Positions 1 through 63,893 of a stretch of DNA of 64,000 nt are shown here, piece by piece. Every line of letters starts with the position of its first letter. Position 1 is the stretch's first letter. Under the pieces are notes generated by a model that was given only the letters and a program-made list of their open reading frames with translations, did no database searches and was not told the DNA's origin. The position numbers and the translations under genes were made by a program. This stretch comes from Amblyornis subalaris (Eukaryota; Chordata; Aves; Passeriformes; Ptilonorhynchidae). The stretch is from assembly GCA_018881555.1 (NCBI GenBank), contig JACAXG010000252.1, forward strand, positions 124,001 through 188,000. The letters are read 5' to 3'.

Positions 1-290
1 TGCTAAGGCTTCTCAGAGCTGTGAGGAACTCTTCGCTTTTATTGCCTGCTGAGGCAAGATAGCAAGTGTGGCTGAACTCAAAAAAACAGGAGACAGATCT
101 GGGGAGGAGAAGGCTACCACTGTATTTATCAGCAGGCTGGACAGTACTTTATGCTGTGTCAGACAGATTCTCTGGAAGAGGTGCCTCCTGCAAGGATTGC
201 TGAAGGAAGGCACTGCCTGTTCACACAGCACACTGGCCTGGGAGGCCTCACTCACCATGGGCCCTCTGGGACTTCCCAAAGTGGCCTTAC
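1..290. other. PPP2R5D intron sequence
   Basis: Intron downstream of the last visible PPP2R5D exon. I see no exon, RNA gene or repeat in it. Confidence 0.6.
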
Positions 291-11941
<11,651 letters not shown>

Positions 11942-12399
11942 GGTGAGAGCCGGCCCCCAGCCGCTCCGCGCCCGCCGCCACCGCCGCCGTCGCCTGCGCC
12001 CGGGCCCGGCCGCAGCGCCCCGCTCCCATTGGGCCAGGCGCGCCGGCCTGCCTAGCAACAGCCTCCGCCNCCGCCGCGTGCCGCTGACGCAGGGCGACCG
12101 ATTTTTCTCATTGGCCGCACGGCGCGCGGGCGCCGGACACGCCCCCGGGGGCGGGGCTGCGGGCCCGCGGCTCTTCCGGGGCAGCGGCCCGGGCGCGGGC
12201 TCGGGAGCGGCTCCTTCCCGCGGGAGTGGCTCGGGGCGTCCCGGGCAGAGCGCCCCGGGACACGGCAGGCGCCTGGTACCCGCCCCAGCACCTGCCCCGG
12301 GCTCCCGGATCCCCGCTGCGTGGAGGTGGCTCCTGGAAAGCGGGAGGGAAAGTGACAGGGCTCCTTCTCCTGTCCGGCTCTCCTCTGCATCTCTCGAGG

Positions 12400-13650
12400 A
12401 AAAGGAGCCCCAACAGCCTGAGCTGGCTCCAGGGTCTGCACCCCACCTTTGCGGAGCGGGTGCTTGTTGGTGCTCCGAGACGCGGTTTTGGAGAGGCTGC
12501 TGGTGGGTCCAAGGGTGGATGGAAATGTGCGTGTACGCACTGCGAGGCTCAGCACAGTCAGGGCGTTGTGCCTGCCGATAAAGGAGAAAGCTGTTCCTGG
12601 GACATGGAGCTCAGGACACTTCCCTGCTCGCATGGGGCAGCCCGACCAACTCATTGGCAGGTGGTCCTGCATCCTCACAGTAGGGATGGTATCCAGCAGC
12701 CTGCACGTTACCTTCAAGCTGGTGGTCGAGGTGGGGAAAAAGCAACCAGCAGGTAGCAAGCTGCCCTTGAGTTCATAGATCTGAGCAGGACCTGCTGGCA
12801 AAGGGACACCTCATTAGGGCTGGTGATGTCTAGAAAGTCTAAGGTCAATCCTTATTGTCATTGTCCTTAAGGTGGTGGCTGCTGGCCTGTTGCCAGAGGT
12901 GCGAGAGCTCCCATTCACTTTAGCCAAGCCAGTAGTAAGGATCTCATGGAATGTGGCTCATGAGTGGGGAGAGAAGCAGGGCAAAGGGTGGTGTCAAAGG
13001 TGCTTCAGTGGGAGCACAGTCTTTTCAGTCATCAGGTGAACTAACCTGGCATGGCATGTGGGGAAAAAAATTCCCTAAGAGTCTTGTGAAAGATCAGTCC
13101 ATCAGCTTATTGTTAGCATGCTTACCATCTTAATTGACCTGACAGCCATTGGCACTCTGCAGGATGCCCAGGAGCAGAGCAAGGTCCTGGTTGCTGCTGT
13201 CCTTCTCCTGTATCATGCACAAGTGACCCTGGCCACAGCACCAGCACAACCATCTGGGTGCTTTGTGAGCAGGGGCCAGTGTGAGCAGGTAAAAGCCACG
13301 TGCTTGAAAAGTTCATAGCTATCACCATTTCCTGTCATAAGCTGTCACATGGAATTCTGGATTGGCTTTTCTTGGTCCTGGAGGAGCTCAGCTTCACCAA
13401 ACTGGTCTTGGGCCCCTGACTTTGTCCCAGTGTCAAGTGACTGGTGTTTGGGCCTAACTTCTGTCTAACACTGTGGCATGAGCTGGCCACCAAGGTCATC
13501 TCCAGAAAGAAGGCACTGGAGGAGGATGACCTTGGGAAATTCTTGCCCCATTGGATGCAGGCAGGGTGAGAAGGTGGCATGGGCAGCGGGAGGGGCCCCT
13601 GAGCATCATGANGTTCTGCAGGGCAAGGAGGGTGTCTAAGGGTCTCCAGG
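12400..13650. other. Intergenic sequence between PPP2R5D and the kinase relic
   Basis: Upstream flank of PPP2R5D. I see no supported exon and no clear repeat. A short direct repeat (CCCTTTGGGGACCT twice) sits just beyond it at about 13,680-13,710. Confidence 0.5.
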
Positions 13651-14312
13651 GCACCAGGTGCTAAGGGGGAAGTGGGAGTACCCTTTGGGGACCTCCCCTT
13701 TGGGGACCTTCATGGGCAGCGGTGCTACTGGATGGCTCAATGGAGCAGGGCTTTTTTTTAGGTTCAAAGGAGCAGGAAGTGGTTGGGGGAGTCCTGGGCA
13801 TTGGGAGAACTGTGAGGCAAAGGGCAGGGATTCAGAGGGACAGGGAGCTATTGGGAGCTTCAGGAGGATGGCAGCCGCGGTGGGCACTTTTGTCGGTGCC
13901 TGCCAAGGGTTAGGGGAGCAGCGGTGGGCAAAGGGGCTGGGGGTGCAAGGCAAAAGGGAGCCAGCGGGGGGCAGGGCTGTCCCATGCCAAGCCCCGGCGT
14001 CCACAGATCCCGAAGGGCTCATCACGCTCAGCCGAGGCATGGAGACAGCTTTTACTTTCTCGTGGAGCATCTCAGAGCAGGTGCCTGGGGAATCATGTTC
14101 CCCAGCCCAGGTAGTGAAGGACTTCCTGGAAGCCTCTCTTCGTCTCCACATCTCTCACTCCGCACTGCACCCTTACCTATTCTCCCTCCACACCACTGCT
14201 TGCCAGTCCAAGCACTCCTCCTCCCCCTGGCCCCTCCTCTACCCACAGCTCCTTCCTTGGCCCCTGACCTTCCCTGCCCCAGCCTGCCCACAGCACGTGC
14301 TGCCTCTCCTCT

Positions 14313-15075
14313 GCAGGGACTTAAACCTGGAAAACATTTTCCTGGACGGTGAGGAAGACATGAAGGTCCCCATTTCCAGTTTTTCCAGAAGGGTGGTACT
14401 GCAGGGTGTCAGTGGGGAGTCCCTCGGGGTCTCCCCACATCCGGGACTATCCACCAAGGCAGTGCTGAGCCAGACCTTCTGCCGATCCCATCCTTACATC
14501 TGTACTGAGATCCTGCAGGAGAAGTCCCATTACCTCTTCCTGGCAAACACATGGAGTCCTGAGGTCATCTTCTGCACCCTGCTCTGGGGCTACAAGCCTT
14601 ATGATGCCACCAACCTGCAGCACCTCCTGTGCCAGACCCAGCAGTCCTGTCTTGCCTCAAAGGCAGCCCCTGGCCCGGAACTGCAAGGCGGGGGATTGGG
14701 AGCAGCTTGTGAGGGAGCATTGGAGAGGCATTAGGGAGCAGGGGGGGCATTGGGTCTGGGAGAACAGAAGATGAAGGTCAGAGGAATGGGCTTTTGAAGG
14801 CACCTAGGAACCATTAAGGGGGAGCTAGGGCCATAGAGAGCTTTGAGGGCCATGGGAATGGTGCCAGAGGGCATCTGGGGAAGAGCTAGGGGTTACTGTG
14901 GGGCAGCTGGGGCAAGAAACAAGGAACATTGGGGTAGGGACTCCTACAAGGAGTGTGTAGGGATCTCCCAGATGATGAGTTTCCCCAGACCCCACCCTGA
15001 TCTCTGTGTCCTCCTCCACCAGCACCTCTCAGCTGCTGAGCTGCTCCAGACCTGCTCAGTCTCTTGGTTCCTGCC
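14313..15075 (+). pseudogene. Testis-specific serine kinase (TSSK)-like relic
   Basis: A plus-strand frame holds a recognisable but eroded kinase catalytic region. RDLNLENIFLD (14,315 on) matches the HRDLKxEN catalytic loop. The DFG site (14,372-14,380) reads ISS, in register with the following FSRR that matches FSKR of the TSSK family. LSQTFCRSHPYICTEILQE matches the activation loop, with the APE motif changed to CTE. TWSPEVIFCTLLWGYKPYD matches the WSLGVIL..G..PYD segment. A separate stretch near 15,020-15,060 (LSAAELLQ) resembles the region before the C-terminal Trp of TSSK kinases. About 20 extra residues lie before the activation loop, and no N-lobe with Gly-loop or VAIK lysine was found. 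A TGCAG acceptor precedes the catalytic loop, so a spliced pseudokinase is possible; a pseudogene is more likely. Confidence 0.55.
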
Positions 15076-15654
15076 CTTGGACACTGAGGCTGCCAAACAC
15101 CCATGTGCAGTCTTGGAGCCCCCTCAGTTTCAGAGAGCTGCTAATAAAAGCCTTGAACCCTCTCTTGGCTACTGCTTTCCTGTCAACACTCCCATCAGGG
15201 AGAACCCTGCAAGGGACCTCCCCCAGTCCATGATGGCATCACCCTCCAACCCACAAAGCAGCCTCTCCATCTGGGGACATCTCCATTCAAAGCCTCTCTG
15301 TGATTTCAGGAGCTGCCAGGCCCCAAGAATCTGGAGGTTCCTACCAGAAGCAGAGCCGCCCCACTCTGCCTCAGGGACCTGTGATTCTTGAAGGCAACAA
15401 CAGCCAGAAAGTTTTGAGGCCATGGCTGTCATACCTCCAGCATGTCCTGGTGTCTGGGGTTTACCTCCCCATGTGCAGGACTTTGCATATCTGTTTGTTG
15501 AACATCATGAGCTCATTTCTCCAGCCTGGCCAGTCACCTCTAATCAGCAACACAGCCCTCTGGTGTATCAGTTGCTTCTCCCAATTTTTGATCATATGCA
15601 GACTCTCTGAAGGTACACTCTGGCCCATCATCCAGGTCATTAATGAAAAGTAGT

Positions 15655-15830
15655 GATCCATGGAGCAGGTTGCCCAGAAAAGCTGTGCATCATTGGAAGC
15701 GTTCAAAGTCAGCTTGGACAAGGCTTAGAGCAACCAGATCAAGTGGAAGGTGTTCCATGGCAGCAGCGTTGGACTAGATGATATTTAAGGTCCTTGCCAA
15801 CCCGAACAGCTCCATGATTCTGTGATCCTG
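15655..15830 (+). mobile_element. CR1 LINE 3' fragment
   Basis: Shows the CR1 3'-end signature on the plus strand: GGTTGCCCAGAAAAGCTGTG, then GGACTAGATGAT, CCTTGCCAACCCGAACAG and a terminal ATGATTCTGTGAT octamer-like tail. It is 5'-truncated and diverged. It lies directly upstream of the partial exon 5 duplicate. Confidence 0.8.
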
Positions 15831-15832
15831 CA

Positions 15833-15925
15833 TGGACTCTTGGATTCCTGGAGATCAGCCACCAGATCTGCAGCATCTGGAGGAGGTTCATGGAAAATTC
15901 AGGTGAGCACAAAAGGATTTGAATT
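15833..15925 (+). repeat. Broken duplicate of the PPP2R5D exon 5 region
   Basis: CATGGACTCTTG plus the next ~28 bases resemble 2,451-2,490, the intron flank of PPP2R5D exon 5. About 37 bases ending near 15,915 (around GGAGGAGGTTCA and the downstream CAGGTGAG) resemble 2,606-2,642, which spans the exon 5 acceptor. Identity is roughly 80% in each block by eye. The intervening ~115 bp, most of exon 5, is missing, so it cannot encode the loop. Confidence 0.6.
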
Positions 15926-15929
15926 ACCT

Positions 15930-17660
15930 CCCTCTACCCAATGACCATCTATAGCTGACCACTTTCACTGGTATGCAAGATGGCCAGCACGGAGAAAACT
16001 GTGGAGAGACGCCTTTTGGCCACCTTCAGGCTCACTGGTGAAGAATCACCCAAGCAGTCAGGTGAGTAGAAATGCTTCCCAGATGCTTTACTTCTAATTG
16101 ACGACTCTGTAATCTAAAAACCACTACTCATTTCAACACAGGACCTTCAGAAATGGCTTAGGTACAGTGAAGGGTGGACCAGGAGAGTGGTGGAAGCACT
16201 CTAACTTTGCTTGGCTCAGCCCCTGCATAGCAGACTGAAGGACAGCACAGACCAAAGCTCTGTTCAGCTCTGCTGGCTTCAGTGAGCTCTGTCTACTGTC
16301 GACTAGGAAAATTAGCAGGTAGCAGACAGGGGGTTGTGGTGACTTGGGAACACCAGCAAGTGACAATTCCCCGAGTCATTAGGAACATTACTTGACAGAC
16401 CCTTCCATAGTTGGGTCTACCCTTAGTAATGTGGATTTTCCTGCCTTCAGGAAGGATGCATTCAGCATAGAAGGATGGCTCCCCAGTCCCTTCCATCTGA
16501 ACTCTCCATAATTTTCTCTACATGGTCCAACTAGGAGACAGTTGTGCAAGCAGATGAAAAAGCCCATGGTGCTGAGGAACAGAAAGCTGTCCTCCTAGCA
16601 GGCCTCTCTGCATTTCCAGAGGCTGCCTTTATCAGCAGGTTGCAGCGTCTGCTCTGCCTCAATTTACCTCTCCTTGGCTTTTGTCCCCCTTTTGAGTACC
16701 ATCTCAAAGGAGGTGGCTCTGCCTCTTTTCTGATTTCTCTGCTGCTTTGAATATCCTTGTGCTCTCCAGGGACTTTTTTCACAGTGGTTTCCTAACCAGT
16801 ACTTTTTCCTGGTCTTTCCAGGTCCCTTCAGTATCTCCTGCTCTGGATTCTGTCCTTTGGAGAGATTTGTTTGAGCTCATCCACAGACAAACACAGCTCT
16901 CATTCCTTCTCTTGAAAATGTTACTTAGGATCAGTGCTCCCTTGCTGTCCTTTGCTTTCCATCAGTCTTCTTCATCTCCAGATCAGGCAGGTAAATCCAG
17001 GTGCAGCTGCCTCTGAAGAATAGAGGATGGGGAGGAGATTGACATCGGTGCAGTCCAGCAGGCTATGTCTTTGCCTCATGGTCTCTCTCCAGACCTCTTT
17101 GGGATCATTCCACGCATACAGAAACTCTTTGGAATGTGTCCTTGCCCATAGCAATAGTTTCTGCTACTGCTCTATTGTAATCTTTGTTCATGCCTTGAGC
17201 TAAGAAATCCAAAATTCTTTCCCAACCTCTTCTCTGACTGGATTTTCCTGTTCTTCCTGTACATGTTCTGTAGAATTACATGGAGTTACTGGCTGGTAAG
17301 AAATCCTGTGTCAGCACATTCCCCCAGCTGTTTTGCATTGTTCAGATACAGTATTTGTTGACCACAGATGGCAGAATTTCACCTTGGTTTACTTATAACA
17401 GCAGCAGAACTAAGGTTTGTAGTGGACTCTTGCCTCAACAATCTCTCAAGTCTACCAGAATTCCACCATGGGGTTTAATTTGGAATTCAGAATGGATGTT
17501 GTGCATTGATTTCTGTGAGTGGGTTAATTTCTGAGGCCCACTACTCTATTTCAGTAGGTCAGAAGGTCGAGGACTGATCCCAAGTGGAAGAAGCTCTTCA
17601 TATTGGTGGGATGACTCACACAACCGGAGTGCTGCAATGGGTGTCTATAAACTCTTCAGA
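15930..17660. other. Intergenic sequence
   Basis: Spacer between the exon 5 duplicate and the next CR1. It contains one short ATG-led frame at 15,980-16,061 ending at a GTGAGT (see findings). I see nothing else supported. Confidence 0.5.
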
Positions 17661-17664
17661 AGGG

Positions 17665-18100
17665 ACATGCAAGGAAAGAGAAGGGCTGGAGCACAAGTCT
17701 GATGAGGATTGGCTGAGGGAGCTGGAGAAGTTTAGCCTGGAGAAAAGGAGGCTCAGGGGAGACCTTATTGCTCTCTAGGTATTCCTGAAAGGAGGTTTTA
17801 GCCAGGTGGGGGTTGGTCTCTTCTCCCAGGTCACAAGTGGTAGGACAAGAGGAAAGAGCCTCAAGTGCCATTGTTCCCAGGGAGGTTTAGATTAGGAAAA
17901 ATTCTTCACGGAAAGGGTGGTCAGGCATTGGAACGGGCTGCCCAAGGTGGAGTCACTATCCTGGAAGTGTCCAAAGAATGTCCAAATGTGGCATTTGGGG
18001 GCATGATTTAGTGGTGAACACGGGAGTGCTAAACTAATGGTTGGACTCAATGATCCTGGGGGTCTCTTCCAACCCTAATGATTGTATGATTCTACAATTC
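17665..18100 (+). mobile_element. CR1 LINE 3' fragment (about 430 bp)
   Basis: Plus-strand avian CR1 3' end. Landmarks in order: GAAGGGCTGGAGCAC, GCTGAGGGAGCTGGAGAAG, CAGGGGAGACCTTATTGC, TTCTTCACGGAAAGGGTGG, TTGGAACGGGCTGCCCAAG, ATGATCCTGGGGGTCTCTTC and the terminal ATGATTCTAC. It is 5'-truncated and non-coding. Confidence 0.92.
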
Positions 18101-19450
18101 AATGTTCTCTAATTTATGTACCAACAGCACAGAGGACATTACACTAAAAATAATAGTAACAAAAAAGAGATGTGGTGATTCCTGAATCTTAAAAATCTGC
18201 TATGATGGGAGAGACCAAGCAAGCACCTGTTTATACACCTACGTAGTTAAGGAAGGGAAGCATTTAGAAATGCTGAGAATAGCTTAAGGGCTCCACAAGA
18301 AAACACTTGCTTCTTTCTAGCACAGAGAAAAAGCCAACTGGTATTAAGACTCATACCACAACGACTGACTTTCAAGTAATTTTCCTTAGTTGTGCTCAGT
18401 AGTAAACTTCACTCAGAGGCATCTCAGAGGATTTATGATACCTGAGTCTATTCCTCTTGGATCAAAGCCCGTGGAGCAGCTTGCAATTCCCTCCTCGCAG
18501 GACTACATTTCCAAGGAGCCCCATACAGCCTTTGCAGAGCCTGCTTTTGGAGTGACCACCACTCATAATGGCACCAGACAAAGCTCCTGACAATCCTCAA
18601 TTGCAGAACTCAGTCTTCCCAGTGAGAATAGAAAATGAAACAAAATCAAATGGACAAGAACACACTTCTTAGCTGTTCAATGCATGCAGAAATAAAACCA
18701 GTCCTTCCAAAAGCCTGGGTGAAAATTTTAGCAAGTCAAGCAATTTATGGTCAAGAGAAAATCTCCGAAAATCTTAAATGTTAGAAGAAGCTTCTAGAAA
18801 CAAGATAAAACACGTATCACCTCAATACACAGTACTTTCTGCTAGTTATCCATAACTGCTGAGATAGTTGAGGCTGGTATTTTAACAATGGGAGTTCTAC
18901 CAGGTGTCTTTGTGGCCCATAAATTCTGTGTCCACTATCAGCGGGCATCCTCTTTTCAAATCTTTGTTGACCTCCCTCTAGGTCTGAGATCACTGAAGTG
19001 CCTCAAGACCTAAACTTTAACAAGGCAATTAATTTGTTTTTCTAACACACGGAAAATCGCCTTTCTTGCTGACTGGGCTTTGAAGTATACAAAGATTAAA
19101 GAACATCCTTTCTTAGGAAAAATTTTGCATATTCCATGCTTTGCAACACCCACACTGCCAGGGAAGCTCTGGAACTTCCTTGCCCTCCCTGCGTGCCTCT
19201 TCAGGCATAGAGCAAATGAGGACGTGCTTTTCAGTGTGGTATCACGCCATCAAAGAGCTCCGTTCCTGTTCCCACTGCCGATTGTATCAGTAGGGTCTAT
19301 GGCTGGCGCTGGCTCTGACTCCCCCCGCACCCCTGGATCAGCCGTGCCGTTTCTCCGTGCCCAGGTGTGTCCTACCGCTCAGCCCCCGAGCCCCAGACAG
19401 GGCCTGACAACCTTTGCAGGTCCCTGCAGGCCAGGCGGATGGTCTCTCCT
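18101..19450. other. Upstream flank of ABHD12
   Basis: AT-richer intergenic sequence turning into the CpG island. I see no supported exon or repeat. Confidence 0.5.
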
Positions 19451-19620
19451 GGGCACACAAAAAGCTCCCGCCCTCAGCAGTGCCGCCCCCGCCCCGCCCC
19501 GAGCGGCGCCGGGGGCCGCGGGGCCCCGCCCCGGCCCACAGCGAAATGGCGGCCGCTGCTCCTGCCCGCAGTAGAGATGGCGCCGCGGCCGCTGCGGGGC
19601 GCTGGCGGCCGGGCCGGCGT

Positions 19621-19722
19621 CGGAGGCGGGGATTGGCGGGGGCGTCGGCGGGGCGGGGCGAGGGGCGCGGCCGGAGGCGGGGATTGGCGGGCGCGCCGGC
19701 GGGGCGGGGCGCGGGGCGTGGC
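19621..19722 (+). repeat. 51-bp tandem duplication in the ABHD12 promoter
   Basis: Two adjacent 51-bp copies, 19,621-19,671 and 19,672-19,722, differ at four positions by eye. Each starts CGGAGGCGGGGATTGGCGGG and so carries one inverted CCAAT box and GC boxes. They end about 90 bp before the start codon. A shorter GCCGGGCAGG direct repeat follows at about 19,721-19,740. Confidence 0.9.
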
Positions 19723-19814
19723 CGGGCAGGGCCGGGCAGGGCGCGCGGCGAGTGAGCGCGGCCCCGCTCCGCTGCCGCCGTCTCTGCCGCCGCCGCTGCC
19801 GCCCCCGCCCCGGC

Positions 19815-57203
<37,389 letters not shown>

Positions 57204-57830
57204 AGACCGGTTGCTTGTCAGCACAGAGATTTTCCTTTCCTTCCTCTCTCTCCTTTTCCTCCCCGCTCCCTGTGGGTCAGTCTGCCGTTCTTCTGTCCCT
57301 GGCACTAGAGGAGGTCAGGGATTCCCATTCCAGTCCTGATGTGTACCCTTGGCAACTCCAGCTTCTGGCATCAGCATCTGTGATGGCAGAAGGAAGAAGC
57401 TGTTGGCTTCTTTTTGGACATGGATGGAGGGGTGATAACAGCCCAGGAGCCAGTACCAAACTGTGAAAAATGTAAGCACAGCAAAGTCTCGCCAATCCAT
57501 TGTGGTACTGCTGAGGACAGATGTTCCTAGGACACTGTGTCATGACCAAGGATGTTTCTTCCACTTTTAAACACTGCTGCTGTTATGGATCATGTAGAGA
57601 TTCATTTGTAGGCAAATGGCTTTTGCCATGTCTCCTTGCCACAGTTGTCTTGCTTGAGTTTGAGGTGTTCTCCTTCTAGAAAATACATGTTTTGCCTTTC
57701 CTTTGCCTTTCCTTTTCCATCAGTGGCTGTAATTACAAATACATGGAAGATCCAGGTAGTGAGAGGTATTTTTATTTAGCTCCTCAGTCACAATATGCTG
57801 CAAGTGTTGGGGTAATTGCACACATTTGGA

Positions 57831-57836
57831 AATAAA
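57831..57836 (+). terminator. Candidate ABHD12 polyadenylation signal
   Basis: AATAAA about 630 bp after the ABHD12 stop codon, followed by a T-rich downstream element. A second AATAAA lies at 59,106-59,111 and would give a longer 3' UTR. Confidence 0.6.
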
Positions 57837-57839
57837 ATG

Positions 57840-60100
57840 AAAGATTTTTTTTTTTGTTCTTCCTTTTGAAACATCTATTTAATGGGAAAGGCTAGTGCCC
57901 CTTTTGTCTTTCCTGTGCCCTTTTCCTTCTGATCATCATTTCTGCTCCCATCCCTGCTATCCTCTGTGGAGCTCCTCCCCTTCTTACAAGTACTTCCTAT
58001 TAAGGCTGGAATGACACATGTATATAAACTGCAGACTTGGGCGTTTAAGCCAGAAAGTGTGAGATTACTTTTTTGCTTTATCTCCTCTTCCATGAACAAT
58101 GTGTGCCCAGGCTGTTGGAATGGATGTCTTCCATTACCCCTGTACACACCCAGACAGCCACATGCTTCTTTTTGGTGAGAAGGGCAAGGGTTTTTTTTTT
58201 CAACTACTTTTTTAACTCCTTAGGTCAAGTTTTCCTGTTCCTGGTGGCAGTGCTGTTCCACTGTAGTTAAAAGCAGGCAGTGATATGCAGCTTTTGATGC
58301 AAAAAAGAAGTCTGGGGTTTCACTCCCCATCTCTCCTTCCCCCTCCCTTCTGTGCTCTTCCAGTAGCACATCTTGGCCCCTCTGACAGCCGTGGCCAAAA
58401 CACATTGTCCAGGAGGCAGAAGTGGAAATGAGCCTTTCCCGCAGGGAGAGGTTCTGGGACTGTCCTTGCCCTGCTTGGGGCTAGAAGGGGGCTGGTTTAT
58501 GCACTGAGACAGGAGTCAGTCACACACTGCCTCGCTGGGGTCTGGGCCTGCCCCCTGTCAGTCCATACAGACAGTACCAGGTGCTGTAGGTTTAGTCACT
58601 CGTGCTCAAAGGGAATTGTGCTGCCTCGAGGCTCTGTTCAGGGGTGTACAGCATAGTGTAAACTGCTCAGCATGCATCAGAGTTATATCTGCAGGCTCAT
58701 ACTAGTTGCAAAAGAGACAGTAGCTTGTTCTTGTAGAAGATTCTTCTGCCACTAGCGCGGTTGTCCCTCAGGTTTCTGACCCCTGATACTCATAAACTAG
58801 CTGTGCCACTTCAATACAAGTGCATCAACCGTGATTTATTGCACTGACAGACGAGAAATACTTACCTGGCTCTGGAGAGTAACACACACATTCCAGTTAA
58901 TGCTGCTGCTGGCAGCTGGCTTGGGGCAAAGTGCAGCCTGAGCTGGGGCCTGGCTGGCTGCCTGCCTTCCTCCTGGTGGGACAGCTGGGAGTCCAGCATG
59001 AGAACTGCTGGTGTTGGTGATCCCAACACCACCATTCCTGTTAGCAGGCCAGTGATATGCTTGGAAATTTAAACTGAAATGTTTATCTACAAGTGGTGTA
59101 GTTTTAATAAAGGCATTGACTGCTGATCACTTTAGCTTTACCAGTTTTACCGGGCAGTTTTTGGGACATTTTCCCCCCATGAAGCAGGTCAGCTGGGTGT
59201 GGGGCAGTGACTCTCCTAGAGCCCAGCGGGTCTGTGCCTGTAGTGTGGCTGCAGCTGAGGCTCTGCTTCTCCCCTGGGAATGGGGGAGACGGGAGCTACC
59301 TCTGAGATTTCTAGTACAGGCACCGTATGCCCTTTGCAGGGCAAACCCAACACAATAACTCCCACCCCAGTGCATACAGTCAGCCTGACATGGGCATGTT
59401 GCCCTCCCCGTGGTGGTGCCAGCTGCAGGAGACTACAAACCATGAAGCCACAGCTCGGGAAGGACAGCAGCAATTCAGGCATCATGGCCTCAACCTGTTG
59501 CAACCTGAACCCAGAGGTGTGGAGTAGTCACAAGTGAGTCCAAAGTCAAACCAGCATGTGTTCGGGTTGTTTTAATGAGTTGGTGTCAAACAGGGGAGCA
59601 CAGGTGCACTACAGAGCACTATGGGTGTTAAACTGTGACCCCAGCACTGGGAGGGACATGTGGAGCAGCATGACCCTGCTATGGAGGAATGCCAGAGATG
59701 TGAGTCATGTTCATCCCCTGGGTAGCACCCAGCACAGAGCTAGGTGCCTCCAGACATGGTGGCTGAAAATCCCTGGAGTGGCTTGGTTACTGGGCCTTTA
59801 GTTAGGAAAGAGGTATGGTAGGAGGCTACAGTAAGCTCTGTGGCAAGGAAGTGGTTGATCCCAGGCTCTTTTGCTTGTGGCATGGTGTGACATTGGTGCC
59901 TGCCCTGGGGCCAGCTGCTTTCACACCCAGCCCCACCTTCCTTAGGTGTTACTGGGGAAGGGGATGGGCAGAGAGTGACCTCTCCCTCCCCAGCTTTGGG
60001 CCTGGCAGACCCCTGGAGCAGAATGCAGGACACACTCTGTGTTGGCTAATCTTACTTGTGGGGCAGGGTCAAGGAGGCCAGGCCCTTGCACACAGGGGGG
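57840..60100. other. Interval between the convergent ABHD12 and PYGB 3' ends
   Basis: About 2.2 kb between the likely polyadenylation sites. Short open frames here look like chance, and no RNA gene or CR1 end was seen. Longer 3' UTRs of either gene could extend into it. Confidence 0.5.
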
Positions 60101-60110
60101 AAGGGGAGGG

Positions 60111-60116
60111 TTTATT
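60111..60116 (-). terminator. Candidate PYGB polyadenylation signal
   Basis: TTTATT on the plus strand, AATAAA on the minus strand, about 270 bp after the PYGB stop codon. It faces the ABHD12 3' end. Confidence 0.5.
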
Positions 60117-60387
60117 TGGAAAGCCCTTGTTAAGCAAGGCTTATCCATGGTCATCTCACTAAAAGCACTATGCAGCACATGCAGGCTAGATGGGTGCAAA
60201 CACAAGGTNCTTCCTCCTGCCCCCCAGCTCTTGTTCCTCAGTCAGGGCTCCTCCTCAGAGCATCCTTCTATCCCTCTGAGGGAAACGCCTTGGTTCTGCA
60301 GAGCTGAGCCCATCTGACTGGTGGTGAAATGCAGGTGAGGCTTCCTGTGCTGGGAGTTATCACTCCTTCCTTCCCTTGGTGCTTGCA

Positions 60388-63893
<3,506 letters not shown>

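Noticed and set aside
12051..12114. A true MHC class II-type SXY enhanceosome
   Set aside because: The motif order fits, but the X-to-Y spacing is too long and the downstream gene is a housekeeping phosphatase subunit.
13658..14312. Upstream half of the 358-codon plus-strand frame as kinase N-lobe
   Set aside because: I found no Gly-loop, VAIK lysine or helix C motif in it. Only the part from 14,313 on resembles a kinase.
57840..60100. A gene between ABHD12 and PYGB
   Set aside because: Only short frames without splice-consistent partners or known motifs. The interval is explained by two convergent 3' ends.
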